Part shown: in pieces, positions 40,413-50,550 of the stretch
Layout: each line of letters begins with the position of its first letter
How positions within the stretch are numbered: position 1 is the stretch's first letter
Assembly (NCBI RefSeq): GCF_016862895.1
Contig: NZ_BONV01000010.1
Location: 62,001 to 126,000, forward strand
DNA from: Planotetraspora kaengkrachanensis
GTDB lineage: Bacteria > Actinomycetota > Actinomycetes > Streptosporangiales > Streptosporangiaceae
Direction: 5' to 3'
Length of the DNA: 64,000 nt
Translations under genes and position numbers: made by a program
Notes under the pieces: model-generated
Seen by the model: only the letters and a program-made list of their open reading frames with translations
Told to the model about the DNA's origin: nothing
Databases searched by the model: none

Positions 40413-41324
40413 TCAGTAGGGCGCGGAAGGCGGGGGGTCGCCCTGGCGCCCCTCCCGCCAGGCGTCGCGCTCCTCGCGGCGGGACTCCCTGCGGGCCTCC
40501 TGGTCGTCGCGCATCATCTGCCGGCGGACCTCCCGCTCGCCTCGCATGGCGTCGCGGAACCCGTGGCGGAACTCCCTTTGGGCGTCCCTGTGGGCCTGCA
40601 TCATCTCGCGGTGGGCCTGGCGGCCCATCTCGATCGACTGGCGGATGTCCCGATGGATCTGGTGGCGCCCCTCCTTGCGGCGGTCCCACCACCACTCACT
40701 CCAGGCGAACCATCCCCGCTTGATGGGCGTGGCCAGCGAGTCACCGATGATCTTCACATCGCCCATGAGGACGAAGGCCTTGACCTTGACGACGGGGGCG
40801 TTCTGGCCGGCCGGCGCCTCCACCACCTGGACCTTCTTGTCGCCCATGATGGCCACGCCGGAAAGCTGTACGTCGACGCCGTCCGGCACAATGATCTTCA
40901 GGTCGCCCATGACGCAGGTGGCCGTGATCTCCACCTCGGGCGTGCGCACCTCGGCTTCCCGGAGGTCGAGCGTCACGTCGCCCATCACGCTGACGGCGCC
41001 GATCTCCTGGTCGATGCGCCAGGTGCCGTTGCGCTTGGCGTCGCCCATGACCGCCACGACCCAGGTCCGGACCTTGCCCATGGGCTTGACCGGCTGAGGG
41101 CCGGGGCCGGGGGTGGGTCCGGGGGCCGGGGCTCCGCCGGGCAGATCAGTGGTGAGCTGGGCGAGCTCCGCGTGGGTCCGGGCCAGATAGGCCGCCTCGG
41201 TCCGCTCGGTCAGCTCGGCGAGGGTCAGCCGACCTTCGACCGAGGCCTCGCGAAGTCTTTCGACCACTTGCTCCCGTTCCGCGTCGGAAGCACGCATCTC
41301 ACCCGGATCACTCACGGCGTCCAC
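40413..41324 (-). CDS. DUF1707 protein with MGD beta repeats and charged C-terminal tail
   Basis: This protein has up to 303 residues. MRASDAEREQVVERLREA begins the DUF1707 domain (to about residue 60). A Pro/Gly linker is followed by five strands each carrying MGD (VAVMGDAKR, VSVMGDVTL, CVMGDLKII, AIMGDKKVQV, VLMGDVKII) that resemble the LiaF-type beta repeat of cell-envelope stress proteins. The last 90 residues are almost all Arg, Glu, Gln, His and Asp, in a long predicted helix. No membrane span is evident. The start may be GTG 41324 or GTG 41315. Confidence 0.85.
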   Translation of the reverse strand: MDAVSDPGEMRASDAEREQVVERLREASVEGRLTLAELTERTEAAYLARTHAELAQLTTDLPGGAPAPGPTPGPGPQPVKPMGKVRTWVVAVMGDAKRNGTWRIDQEIGAVSVMGDVTLDLREAEVRTPEVEITATCVMGDLKIIVPDGVDVQLSGVAIMGDKKVQVVEAPAGQNAPVVKVKAFVLMGDVKIIGDSLATPIKRGWFAWSEWWWDRRKEGRHQIHRDIRQSIEMGRQAHREMMQAHRDAQREFRHGFRDAMRGEREVRRQMMRDDQEARRESRREERDAWREGRQGDPPPSAPY

Positions 41325-41514
41325 GCTATCCCGACAGACGCGATCGACCTATCCTCCCTGGGAAGGAATCCGATTCTCCCAGGGGACGAACTTCGTGCCC
41401 GCCGCGCCTGACGGCCGCCGGGTGTGATCGCGGAGTTATTCCCGTCGACCCCCGCATTTCATCATCCACTTGAAATGTTGAGATGGATGGCGAGGACCCG
41501 GACAGGAGGCCCAA

Positions 41515-43119
41515 GTGACCCACGACGTGATCAACCAGGCACCGCCGCTGATCGGGCACGACGTGTCGAACGACCGCGCCCTGCTCGACGGGCTGGACCG
41601 GGAGGGCGCGGACTGGGCGACCGGGGAGCTCCGACAGCTCGGCCTGCTGGCCGGTTCCGCGAAGGCCCAGGACTGGGGACGGCTGGCCAACGAGAACCCG
41701 CCGATCCTGCGGACGCACGACCGGTACGGCAACCGCGTCGACGAGGTGGAGTTCCACCCAGCGTGGCACGAGCTGGTGGCCGTCGCGGTCGCGAACGGCA
41801 TGCACGCCTCCCCGTGGACCTCCGCCCGGCCCGGCGCCCACGTGGCCAGGGCCGCGAAGTTCTTCACCTGGTCACAGGTCGAGGCGGGGCACGGCTGCCC
41901 GATCTCCATGACGTACGCCGCGGTGGCGGCGCTCAGGCACTCCCCCGACCTCAGGTCCGAGTGGGAGCCTCTGCTCGCCTCCCGGAGTTACGACTACGGG
42001 CTCAGGCCCGCGCACGACAAGCGCGGCGTGCTGGCCGGCATGGCCATGACCGAGAAGCAGGGCGGATCCGACGTCCGCGCCAACACCACCAGGGCCGAGC
42101 GGCTCGGCGACGGCACGTTCGCCCTGACCGGCCACAAGTGGTTCAACTCCGCGCCGATGTGCGACGTCTTCCTCGTCCTGGCCCAGGCTCCCGGCGGGCT
42201 TTCGTGCTTCCTGCTGCCCCGCGTGCTCCCGGACGGCTCCCGCAACGCGATGCGGCTCATGCGGCTGAAGGACAAGCTGGGCAACCGGTCGAACGCCTCG
42301 GCCGAGGTGGAGTACGACGGCGCCATCGCCTACCTCGTCGGCGAGGAGGGGCGAGGCGTCCGCACGATCATCGAGATGGTCAACATGACCCGGCTCGACT
42401 GCGTGATCGGCTCGGCGGCCGGCATGCGGTACGGCCTGGCCCAGGCGATCCATCACACCACCCACCGCAAGGCCTTCGGCAAGCCCCTCATCGAGCAGCC
42501 GTTGATGCGGAACGTGCTCGCCGACCTGGCCCTGGAGTCCGAGGCGGCGACCACGCTGATGATGCGCCTGGCGGGCGCCACCGACCGCGCGGTGCGCGGC
42601 GACGCCGCCGAGGGACTGTTCCGCCGTACGGCACTCGCCGCATCGAAGTACTGGATCTGCAAGCGGGCCCCCGTCCACGCCGCCGAGGCGCTCGAGTGCC
42701 TGGGCGGCAACGGGTACGTCGAGGAGTCGCAGATGCCGCGGCTGTTCCGCGACTCGCCGCTCAACGGCATCTGGGAGGGCTCGGGCAACGTCGCGGCGCT
42801 CGATCTCGTCCGGGCGCTCACCCGGGAGCCGGAGGGGCTGGAGGCGTTCTTCGCCGAGGTCGCGCTGGCCGGCGACCGCCGGGTGACCGACGCCGCCGAA
42901 CGGGCGCGCAAGACGCTCGCGTCGGCCGGGGAGGGCGATGCCAGGCGCCTGGCCGAGGAGCTCACGCTGCTGCTCCAGGCGTCCCTGCTCGTACGGCACG
43001 CTCCCGCGGCGGTGGCGGACGCGTTCTGCGCCTCCCGGCTCGGCGGCGAATGGGGAAGGGCCTTCGGGACGCTACCGACCGGCCTCAACCTGGAGTCGAT
43101 AATCGAACGAGCATCCTGA
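41515..43119 (+). CDS. AidB-like acyl-CoA dehydrogenase family protein
   Basis: This 534-residue flavoprotein is of the AidB branch, with a long N-terminal part absent from ordinary acyl-CoA dehydrogenases. It has NQAPPLIGHDVSNDRALLDG near residue 6, the FAD block MAMTEKQGGSDVRAN near residue 175 and ECLGGNGYVEESQMPRLFRD near residue 400. E. coli AidB binds DNA and is linked to alkylation defence, but dehydrogenase activity on a physiological substrate is unclear. AGGAGG precedes GTG 41515. The stop is 9 bp before the first copy of repeat locus C. Confidence 0.92.
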   Translation: MTHDVINQAPPLIGHDVSNDRALLDGLDREGADWATGELRQLGLLAGSAKAQDWGRLANENPPILRTHDRYGNRVDEVEFHPAWHELVAVAVANGMHASPWTSARPGAHVARAAKFFTWSQVEAGHGCPISMTYAAVAALRHSPDLRSEWEPLLASRSYDYGLRPAHDKRGVLAGMAMTEKQGGSDVRANTTRAERLGDGTFALTGHKWFNSAPMCDVFLVLAQAPGGLSCFLLPRVLPDGSRNAMRLMRLKDKLGNRSNASAEVEYDGAIAYLVGEEGRGVRTIIEMVNMTRLDCVIGSAAGMRYGLAQAIHHTTHRKAFGKPLIEQPLMRNVLADLALESEAATTLMMRLAGATDRAVRGDAAEGLFRRTALAASKYWICKRAPVHAAEALECLGGNGYVEESQMPRLFRDSPLNGIWEGSGNVAALDLVRALTREPEGLEAFFAEVALAGDRRVTDAAERARKTLASAGEGDARRLAEELTLLLQASLLVRHAPAAVADAFCASRLGGEWGRAFGTLPTGLNLESIIERAS

Positions 43120-43128
43120 GCCCGTGCC

Positions 43129-43671
43129 ATGATCATGCACGAACTCACGGCGCGTGATCATGCACTTCTCGGGCGTGATCACGCACTTCTCGGGCGTGAT
43201 CATGCACAGGTTCGTGATCACGCCTCGCGACCTGCGCCCGCCCCCTTCGTGATCATGCACGGATTCGCGATCATGCCTCGCGACCTGCGGCTTCGCCGTA
43301 CGTGATCAGGCACGACTTCGCGATCATTCGGGATGAACAGGGGTTTCAGTCAGGGTGATCATGCAGGCGAGAAGCGCTCGTTCCGACAGAGCGCGAAGAC
43401 TCCTGCATGATCACGCACAGGGAAGCCGCAGGTCCGCACGGCCCCACGCGAAAGTGTGCATGATCACAAACTGCGTCGTCGCAGGTCACGGACCACGCCA
43501 ACGAACTCGTGCATGATCACCCGCGAGGAGAGCGGGGGCTGGGCATCGAAGCCATGCATGATCACACCCAAGATTTGGGCTGCTCAGAGGGCACATCCAC
43601 GAACCTGTGCATGATCACCACCAACAGGGGGGCAGGGTGGGAGGGGCTTGGGCGAACCTGTGCATGATCAC
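43129..43671. repeat. 53-bp phased repeat family, locus C (array with orientation switch)
   Basis: This 613-bp gap (43120-43732) is filled by about 16 copies. Plus copies start at 43129, 43154, 43175, 43196, 43249, 43302 and 43355, with weaker half-copies at 43214, 43267 and 43320. From 43404 on all copies are inverted (GTGCATGATCAC type), with TGATCA cores at 43408, 43461, 43514, 43559, 43612 and 43665. Core spacing is 53 bp in almost every step, also across the switch (52). The copies at 43196 (plus), 43600 and 43653 (inverted) are exact to GTGATCATGCACAGGTTCG. The units at 43196 and 43249 are alike over most of their 53 bp. No ORF of substance is present. Confidence 0.93.
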
Positions 43672-43732
43672 CACATGGGGAGGCTCTAAGCTCGCTCCTG
43701 GATGTGACTTAACCGATGAAGGGACAATCGCC

Positions 43733-44161
43733 ATGGCGACCACGCGTACCGCGACCACGCAGTGGAAGGGCGCTCTCCTCGACGGCTCGGGCGTCGTCTC
43801 GCTGGACACCTCCGGCGTCGGCACCTTCGACGTCACCTGGGCTTCCCGCTCCGAGACGGCCAACGGCAAGACCAGCCCCGAAGAGCTGATCGCGGCCGCC
43901 CACTCCTCCTGCTTCTCGATGGCCCTTTCCCACGCCCTGGCCGGCGCGGGCACCCCGCCGCAGTCCCTCGAGACCAAGGCCGACGTCACCTTCCAGCCCG
44001 GTGAGGGCATCACCGGCATCGTGCTGTCGGTCCGCGGCCAGGTCCCCGGCCTGTCCGCCGAGGACTTCCAGCAGGCCGCCGAGACGGCCAAGGCCAACTG
44101 CCCGGTGAGCAAGGCCCTCACCGGCACGACGATCACCCTGAACGCCGAGCTGGTCGGCTGA
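43733..44161 (+). CDS. OsmC/Ohr-family peroxiredoxin
   Basis: This 142-residue protein reduces organic hydroperoxides through a Cys pair: AAAHSSCFSMALSHAL near residue 60 holds the peroxidatic Cys, and ANCPVSKAL near residue 124 the resolving Cys. AAGGGA precedes ATG 43733; the longer frame upstream is repeat DNA. It starts 62 bp after the last repeat copy. No OhrR-type regulator is adjacent. Confidence 0.93.
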   Translation: MATTRTATTQWKGALLDGSGVVSLDTSGVGTFDVTWASRSETANGKTSPEELIAAAHSSCFSMALSHALAGAGTPPQSLETKADVTFQPGEGITGIVLSVRGQVPGLSAEDFQQAAETAKANCPVSKALTGTTITLNAELVG

Positions 44162-44182
44162 TCTCCCCCGACAGCCGGGCAG

Positions 44183-44213
44183 AGCCCCCTCCGGACGCGG
44201 TCCGGTGGGGGCT
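44183..44213 (+). terminator. Hairpin terminator after OsmC gene
   Basis: AGCCCCCTCCGGAC-GCG-GTCCGGTGGGGGCT forms a 14-bp stem with one T-T mismatch, 21 bp after the OsmC stop. There is no U-run after it, as is usual for strong hairpin terminators in high-GC actinobacteria. Confidence 0.8.
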
Positions 44214-44423
44214 CTCGCGCGTCTACCCCGGGCCGACCCCGTCCCCCGGCAGAAGACGGTCCAGAACAATGTTCGATCGGCGGTTTCCAGGAAAGCTTTC
44301 CGGTGATGATCTACCGAGGACGTTCCCGGCGATGGGCCCGGTGAGGGTTTCCTGACGAGGTCTCCGACCGCGTCGTACCTCTCCAGGTGCGCGATCGACC
44401 GCGGGAGTGGAGAATGAGGTCAC

Positions 44424-46544
<2,121 letters not shown>

Positions 46545-46549
46545 CCCAC

Positions 46550-46711
46550 GGCGATGAGCGCACGCAAGCGGCCCACGCGAGGGGTACGGCGATGAGCCCG
46601 CGGGGGCCGGCCACTCGAGCGGGCACGGCGATGAGCGCATGGAAGCCGGCGCGGCTGAACGCATGGGAGCCGGCGCGGCTGAACGCATGGGAGCCGGCGC
46701 GGCGATGAGCG
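46550..46711 (+). repeat. Minisatellite ahead of and including the AraC start
   Basis: GGCGATGAGC recurs at 46550, 46588, 46627 and 46701, the first three 38-39 bp apart. Nested within are two full copies (46637-46660, 46661-46684) and a partial third (from 46685) of a 24-bp unit, GCATGGGAGCCGGCGCGGCT plus GAAC. The last GGCGATGAGC provides the ATG of the AraC-family gene. Confidence 0.9.
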
Positions 46712-47568
46712 GACGGGAGCGGGCACGGCACTGGCGGCATCCCGGGCTGCCGGGAGTCGACCTGCTCGACGCCCGCTACGTCAGAAAGACCTTCGCCCGG
46801 CACACGCACGAGTCGTTCGTCATCGCCGCGATCACCTCGGGCGTCGAGGAGTTCCACCACCGCGACTCGATCGAGCGCGCGGGCGCGGGCCACCTCGCGC
46901 TGGTCAACCCCGACACGGTGCACACGGGCCAGGCGGGCGTGCCGGAGGGCTGGACGTACAGCGTGATCTATCCGTCGGCGGCCGTCGTGGGCGAGATCGC
47001 CGCGGAGACGACCTCGATCCGCGGGAACCCCGGTTTCTCCGTCGCCGTGACCCACGATCCGCATGCCGTGCGCCTGATCACCCAGGTGCTCCGGGCCGCC
47101 GACGGTCAGAACGCGCTCGCCGCCGACACGATGCTCCGCCTGGTGGTGGCCCGGCTGCTGCGTTCCAGCGGGACGTCCCTGCCCGCCCGCCCCGCCCGGG
47201 CCGCGGCCCCGCGCGACGCGTCGCGGGCCAGGGAGATCCTCGAGTCCAGGATGGCCGCGCCTCCGTCCCTGCGGGAACTCGCCGCCGAGCTCGGCGCCGG
47301 CCCGTTCGCGTTGCTGCGGGCCTTCCGCGACGCGTACGGCATGCCGCCCCACGCGTGGCTCACCGACGCGAGGGTGCGGCGGGCCCGGCACCTCCTCGAC
47401 TCCGGCGTGTCGCCCGCGGACGCCGCCGTGACCGTGGGTTTCACCGACCAGCCGCACCTCAACCGGCACTTCACCCGCATCGTCGGCGTACCGCCGGGCG
47501 CCTACCGCCGGGAGCGCAAGAACGTACAAGACACCCGAAAGGCCGCGGACCTAACGTCAGCCGGGTGA
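46705..47568 (+). CDS. AraC family transcriptional regulator
   Basis: This 287-residue regulator has an N-terminal cupin-type sensor (ARHTHESFVIAAITSGVEEF near residue 30) and a C-terminal double helix-turn-helix: SLRELAAELGAGPFALLRAF, then VSPADAAVTVGFTDQPHLNR. ATG 46705 lies in a tandem repeat; in-frame ATGs upstream (for example 46639) are also repeat-derived and give no family sequence. It overlaps azlC by 4 bp, which makes a regulator-exporter operon and suggests it controls branched-chain amino acid or analogue export. Confidence 0.92.
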   Translation: MSGRERARHWRHPGLPGVDLLDARYVRKTFARHTHESFVIAAITSGVEEFHHRDSIERAGAGHLALVNPDTVHTGQAGVPEGWTYSVIYPSAAVVGEIAAETTSIRGNPGFSVAVTHDPHAVRLITQVLRAADGQNALAADTMLRLVVARLLRSSGTSLPARPARAAAPRDASRAREILESRMAAPPSLRELAAELGAGPFALLRAFRDAYGMPPHAWLTDARVRRARHLLDSGVSPADAAVTVGFTDQPHLNRHFTRIVGVPPGAYRRERKNVQDTRKAADLTSAG

Positions 47569-48308
47569 CCGCATCCCCCACCCCGGCCTCCCTTCCCGCC
47601 AAGCCGCGAGCCGCGGTCGTCCGCGACGCCCTCGGCGTGGGGATCGCGGTCGGCCTGTCCGGCTTCGCCTTCGGCGTCACCTCGGCGGGAGCCGGAATGA
47701 GCACGGCGCAGACCTGCGTCCTGTCGCTGCTGGTCTTCACCGGCGCGTCGCAGTTCGCCCTCGTCACGGCCATCGGAGCGGGCGGCGCCCCGTTCGCCGC
47801 CGCCGCGGGCGCCCTCTTCCTCGGGGCGCGCAACGCCTTCTACGGGTTGCGGCTGGCGCACCTGCTCGACCTGCCCCCGAAGGTCCGCCCGCTGGCCGCG
47901 CAGTGGGTGATCGACGAGACCTCGGCCGTGGCCCTCGCCCAGCCGGACCGCGCCTCCGCGCGCCTCGGCTTCACCGTCACCGGCGTGAGCCTCTACCTGG
48001 GCTGGAACGTCACCACCCTGGTGGGCGCCCTCGGCGCGTCCGCGCTCGGCGATCCGTCGGCCTGGGGCATCGACGCCGCCGGCCCGGCGGCCTTCCTGGC
48101 CCTCCTTGCGTCGATGACGCGCGGCACGGGCTCGAGCGGATCGTGGCGACGGGTCCGTGACCGGCCCGAGCCGGTGACCGCCGCCGTCGCCGCCGTGCTC
48201 GCACTGCTCTGCCTGCCCGTCGTGCCCGCCGGAGTGCCCGTGCTCGTGGCGGCGCTCGCCGCGCCGGCCGTCCTCATCGTGACCCGCCGCCGAGGAGACA
48301 ACTCATGA
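47565..48308 (+). CDS. azlC: AzlC family branched-chain amino acid permease subunit
   Basis: This 247-residue membrane protein has the AzlC pattern GVGIAVGLSGFAFGVTS near residue 26, LVFTGASQFALVTAIG near residue 60 and GARNAFYGLRLAHLL near residue 87. With AzlD it forms a two-part exporter for branched-chain amino acids or analogues. GTG 47565 overlaps the AraC stop and the stop overlaps azlD, both by 4 bp. Confidence 0.92.
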   Translation: MTASPTPASLPAKPRAAVVRDALGVGIAVGLSGFAFGVTSAGAGMSTAQTCVLSLLVFTGASQFALVTAIGAGGAPFAAAAGALFLGARNAFYGLRLAHLLDLPPKVRPLAAQWVIDETSAVALAQPDRASARLGFTVTGVSLYLGWNVTTLVGALGASALGDPSAWGIDAAGPAAFLALLASMTRGTGSSGSWRRVRDRPEPVTAAVAAVLALLCLPVVPAGVPVLVAALAAPAVLIVTRRRGDNS

Positions 48309-48610
48309 TCTGGGCCGCCATCGCCGTCGTCGCCGCGGGCTGCTACGCCGTGAAGGTGCTCGGCCTGTCCGTCCCGGCCTCAGTCCTGGAACGGCCCCTG
48401 ATCCGCAGGCTGGCGGCGCTCGTACCCATCGCGACCCTCGCCGCCCTCATCGCGCTGCAGACGTTCGGCGAGGGGCGCGCGCTGGTCGTGGACGCCCGGG
48501 CGGCAGGCCTCGCCGGGGCCGCGGTGGCCCTGCTCCTGCGGGCACCGTTCCTCGTGGTGGTGGCGGTCGCCGTGGTCGTCACCGCCGGCGTCCGGGCCCT
48601 CACGGGCTGA
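48305..48610 (+). CDS. azlD: AzlD domain protein
   Basis: This 101-residue partner of AzlC has about four membrane spans and the AzlD-type VLERPLIRRLAALVPIATLAALI block. It is translated with azlC through a 4-bp overlap and ends 3 bp before the convergent DNA ligase gene. Confidence 0.9.
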   Translation: MIWAAIAVVAAGCYAVKVLGLSVPASVLERPLIRRLAALVPIATLAALIALQTFGEGRALVVDARAAGLAGAAVALLLRAPFLVVVAVAVVVTAGVRALTG

Positions 48611-48613
48611 CGG

Positions 48614-49690
48614 CTATTTGGCCAGGATCTCGCCGAGGTCGTACCGGACCGGCCTGTCCAGCTGCTCGTAGGTGCAGGAGGACGGCGTGCGGTCCGGGCG
48701 CCAGCGGCGGAACTGGGCCGTGTGCCGGAACCGGTCACCCTCCATGTGGTCGTAAGCCACCTCGATCACCAGCTCGGGCCGGAGCGGGATGAACGACAGG
48801 TCCTTCTTCGCGTTCCACCGGGAGACCGCGCCAGGCAGCCGCTGACCGTCGGATCCGCCCTGCGCGAACTCGGCCCACGCGCCCCAGGGATGCTCGCTGA
48901 GATCGTCCAGCCGGTACGGCGCGAGCTCCGCGACGAGCTCCTCCCGCCGCTTCATGGGGAACGACGCCGCCACGCCCACGTGGTGCAGCCGCCCGTCCGG
49001 CGAGTACAGCCCCAGCAGCAGGGAGCCGACGATCGGACCGGACTTGTGCTCCCGGTAGCCCGCGACGACGCAGTCGGCCGTGCGCTCGTGCTTCACCTTG
49101 AACATGACCCGCTTGTCCGGCGCGTACGGCAGGTCGCCCGGCTTGACCACGATGCCGTCGAGCCCCGCGCCCTCGAACATGTCGAACCACTCGGCGGCCA
49201 CCTTGTCGTCCTGCGTGACGGGCGTGAGCCGCACGGAGTCGCCCGCCCCGGTGAGGATCTCCTCCAGCCGCGCCCTGCGCACCGAGAACGGCTCCTCCAT
49301 GAGGTTCTCGGACCCGAGGGCCAGCAGGTCGAAGGCCACGAACGACGCGGGCACCTGCTCAGACAGCAGCTTCACCCTCGAGGCCGCCGGGTGGATGCGC
49401 TGCTGGAGGGTGTCGAACTGGAGCGCGTCCCCCTGGATGATGATGATCTCGCCGTCGACGACGCAGCGCGGCGGAAGTTCCTTCTTCACCGCCTCGACCA
49501 GCTCGGGGAAGTAGCGCGTGAACGGCCGCTCGTTGCGGCTGCCGAGATAGACCTCGTCGCCGTCACGGAAGACGATGCAGCGGAAGCCGTCCCACTTCGG
49601 CTCGTAGTAGAGCGAGCCGTCCTGGGGCGGCATGCCCTTGACCGCCTTCGCGAGCATCGGCGAGACCGGCGGTTCAACCGGCAGTGCCAT
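48614..49690 (-). CDS. ligC: ATP-dependent DNA ligase (LigC type)
   Basis: This 358-residue ligase has the adenylation motif YEPKWDGFRCIVFRDG near residue 30 (Lys nucleophile in motif I), SRNERPFTRYFPEL, VVDGEIIII, EGAGLDGIVVKPGDLPY and FKVKHERTADCVVAGYR (motif V), then an OB domain. It has no polymerase or nuclease domain. Start ATG 49690 overlaps the end of the upstream RibD-like gene by 17 bp. A separate LigD-type polymerase lies at 53511-54524; Ku is not in the window. Confidence 0.93.
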   Translation of the reverse strand: MALPVEPPVSPMLAKAVKGMPPQDGSLYYEPKWDGFRCIVFRDGDEVYLGSRNERPFTRYFPELVEAVKKELPPRCVVDGEIIIIQGDALQFDTLQQRIHPAASRVKLLSEQVPASFVAFDLLALGSENLMEEPFSVRRARLEEILTGAGDSVRLTPVTQDDKVAAEWFDMFEGAGLDGIVVKPGDLPYAPDKRVMFKVKHERTADCVVAGYREHKSGPIVGSLLLGLYSPDGRLHHVGVAASFPMKRREELVAELAPYRLDDLSEHPWGAWAEFAQGGSDGQRLPGAVSRWNAKKDLSFIPLRPELVIEVAYDHMEGDRFRHTAQFRRWRPDRTPSSCTYEQLDRPVRYDLGEILAK

Positions 49691-50411
49691 CCTGGACCTC
49701 CCTGACGTATCGGCAGAAGAGGAAGCCGTCCTCTTCCAGCACCTGGGCGAGCACGAGGGGAGTCTGCGACCCCACGCCGTTGAGGATCCGGGCGGCGTCC
49801 CCCCCGAGGAGCACGGGGCTGAACGACAGGCAGAGCTCGTCGACCAGCCCGGCGGCGGCGAGCTGCGCGTTCAGGCGCGGACCGCCCTCGCACAGGATCC
49901 TGCCGAGCCCTCTGCGGCGCAGCTCGCGGACGGCGCGGGCCAGGTCGACCCGGTCGTCTCCGGCGATGACGACGTCGGCGTTCTCCGCCGCCTTCTCGCG
50001 GCGGTCCAGCGGGGCCGCCTCCGTGGTGATGACGATGGGCCGCGCGTACGGCTCGGCCTCGGTGAACAGCGGACCGCCGAGGTCGAGGTCGAGCTGCCGG
50101 GTCACGACGGCGATGGGCGGCGCGGGCGGGCGGCCCTGCCTGAGGGCGGACCACGACTCGCGGGGGCGGGCCGGGCGGTACCCCTCGGTGCGGACGGTCG
50201 CCGCCCCGGCGAGGACCACGTCGGCGAGACCGCGCAGGACGCCGAAGATCTTCCTGTCGCCCTCGCCGGACAGCCCGGCGGACAGACCCTTCATCCACGC
50301 CGCGCCGTCGGCGCTGGCCACCATGTTGAGTCTCAGCCACTCGTCACGCGGGCAGGCGTAGGAGACGACCAGATCGGGATCGTCCTCGACGTCGGGATGG
50401 ATACGGCGCAC
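49674..50411 (-). CDS. Pyrimidine reductase family protein (RibD C-terminal domain)
   Basis: This protein of about 245 residues resembles the NADPH-dependent reductase of riboflavin synthesis and dihydrofolate reductase-like enzymes. It has LRLNMVASADGAAWMKGLSA near residue 26, RGLADVVLAGAATVRTEGY near residue 60 and GRILCEGGPRLNAQLAAAGLVDELC near residue 170. GTG 50411 (VRRIHPD) fits the usual family start; the frame is open to a TTG at 50510. It is coupled to ligC by a 17-bp overlap, an odd pairing. It stands alone, without other riboflavin genes. Confidence 0.87.
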   Translation of the reverse strand: MRRIHPDVEDDPDLVVSYACPRDEWLRLNMVASADGAAWMKGLSAGLSGEGDRKIFGVLRGLADVVLAGAATVRTEGYRPARPRESWSALRQGRPPAPPIAVVTRQLDLDLGGPLFTEAEPYARPIVITTEAAPLDRREKAAENADVVIAGDDRVDLARAVRELRRRGLGRILCEGGPRLNAQLAAAGLVDELCLSFSPVLLGGDAARILNGVGSQTPLVLAQVLEEDGFLFCRYVREVQDGTAG

Positions 50412-50550
50412 GGTTTCTACAGTGGCACACGCGGGCGACAGACCGGCACGGCGGAGACGAGCCGATAACGGTTCGATGTCACAGGGTGTGAGATCGCGGC
50501 GAATTGACAAAAGACCTCACAGGCAAGTTCGGAAACCTGTCGGAGGGCCC

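Noticed and set aside
43129-43671. Regularly spaced repeats considered as a CRISPR array
   Set aside because: Heads are only 12-19 bp and degenerate, they change orientation within the array, some tails between heads are themselves similar, and no cas gene is nearby.
43607-43732. Upstream extension of the OsmC gene to 43607
   Set aside because: The extra 42 codons are repeat and G-rich DNA; OsmC proteins start at the MATTRTA position, which has an AAGGGA site.
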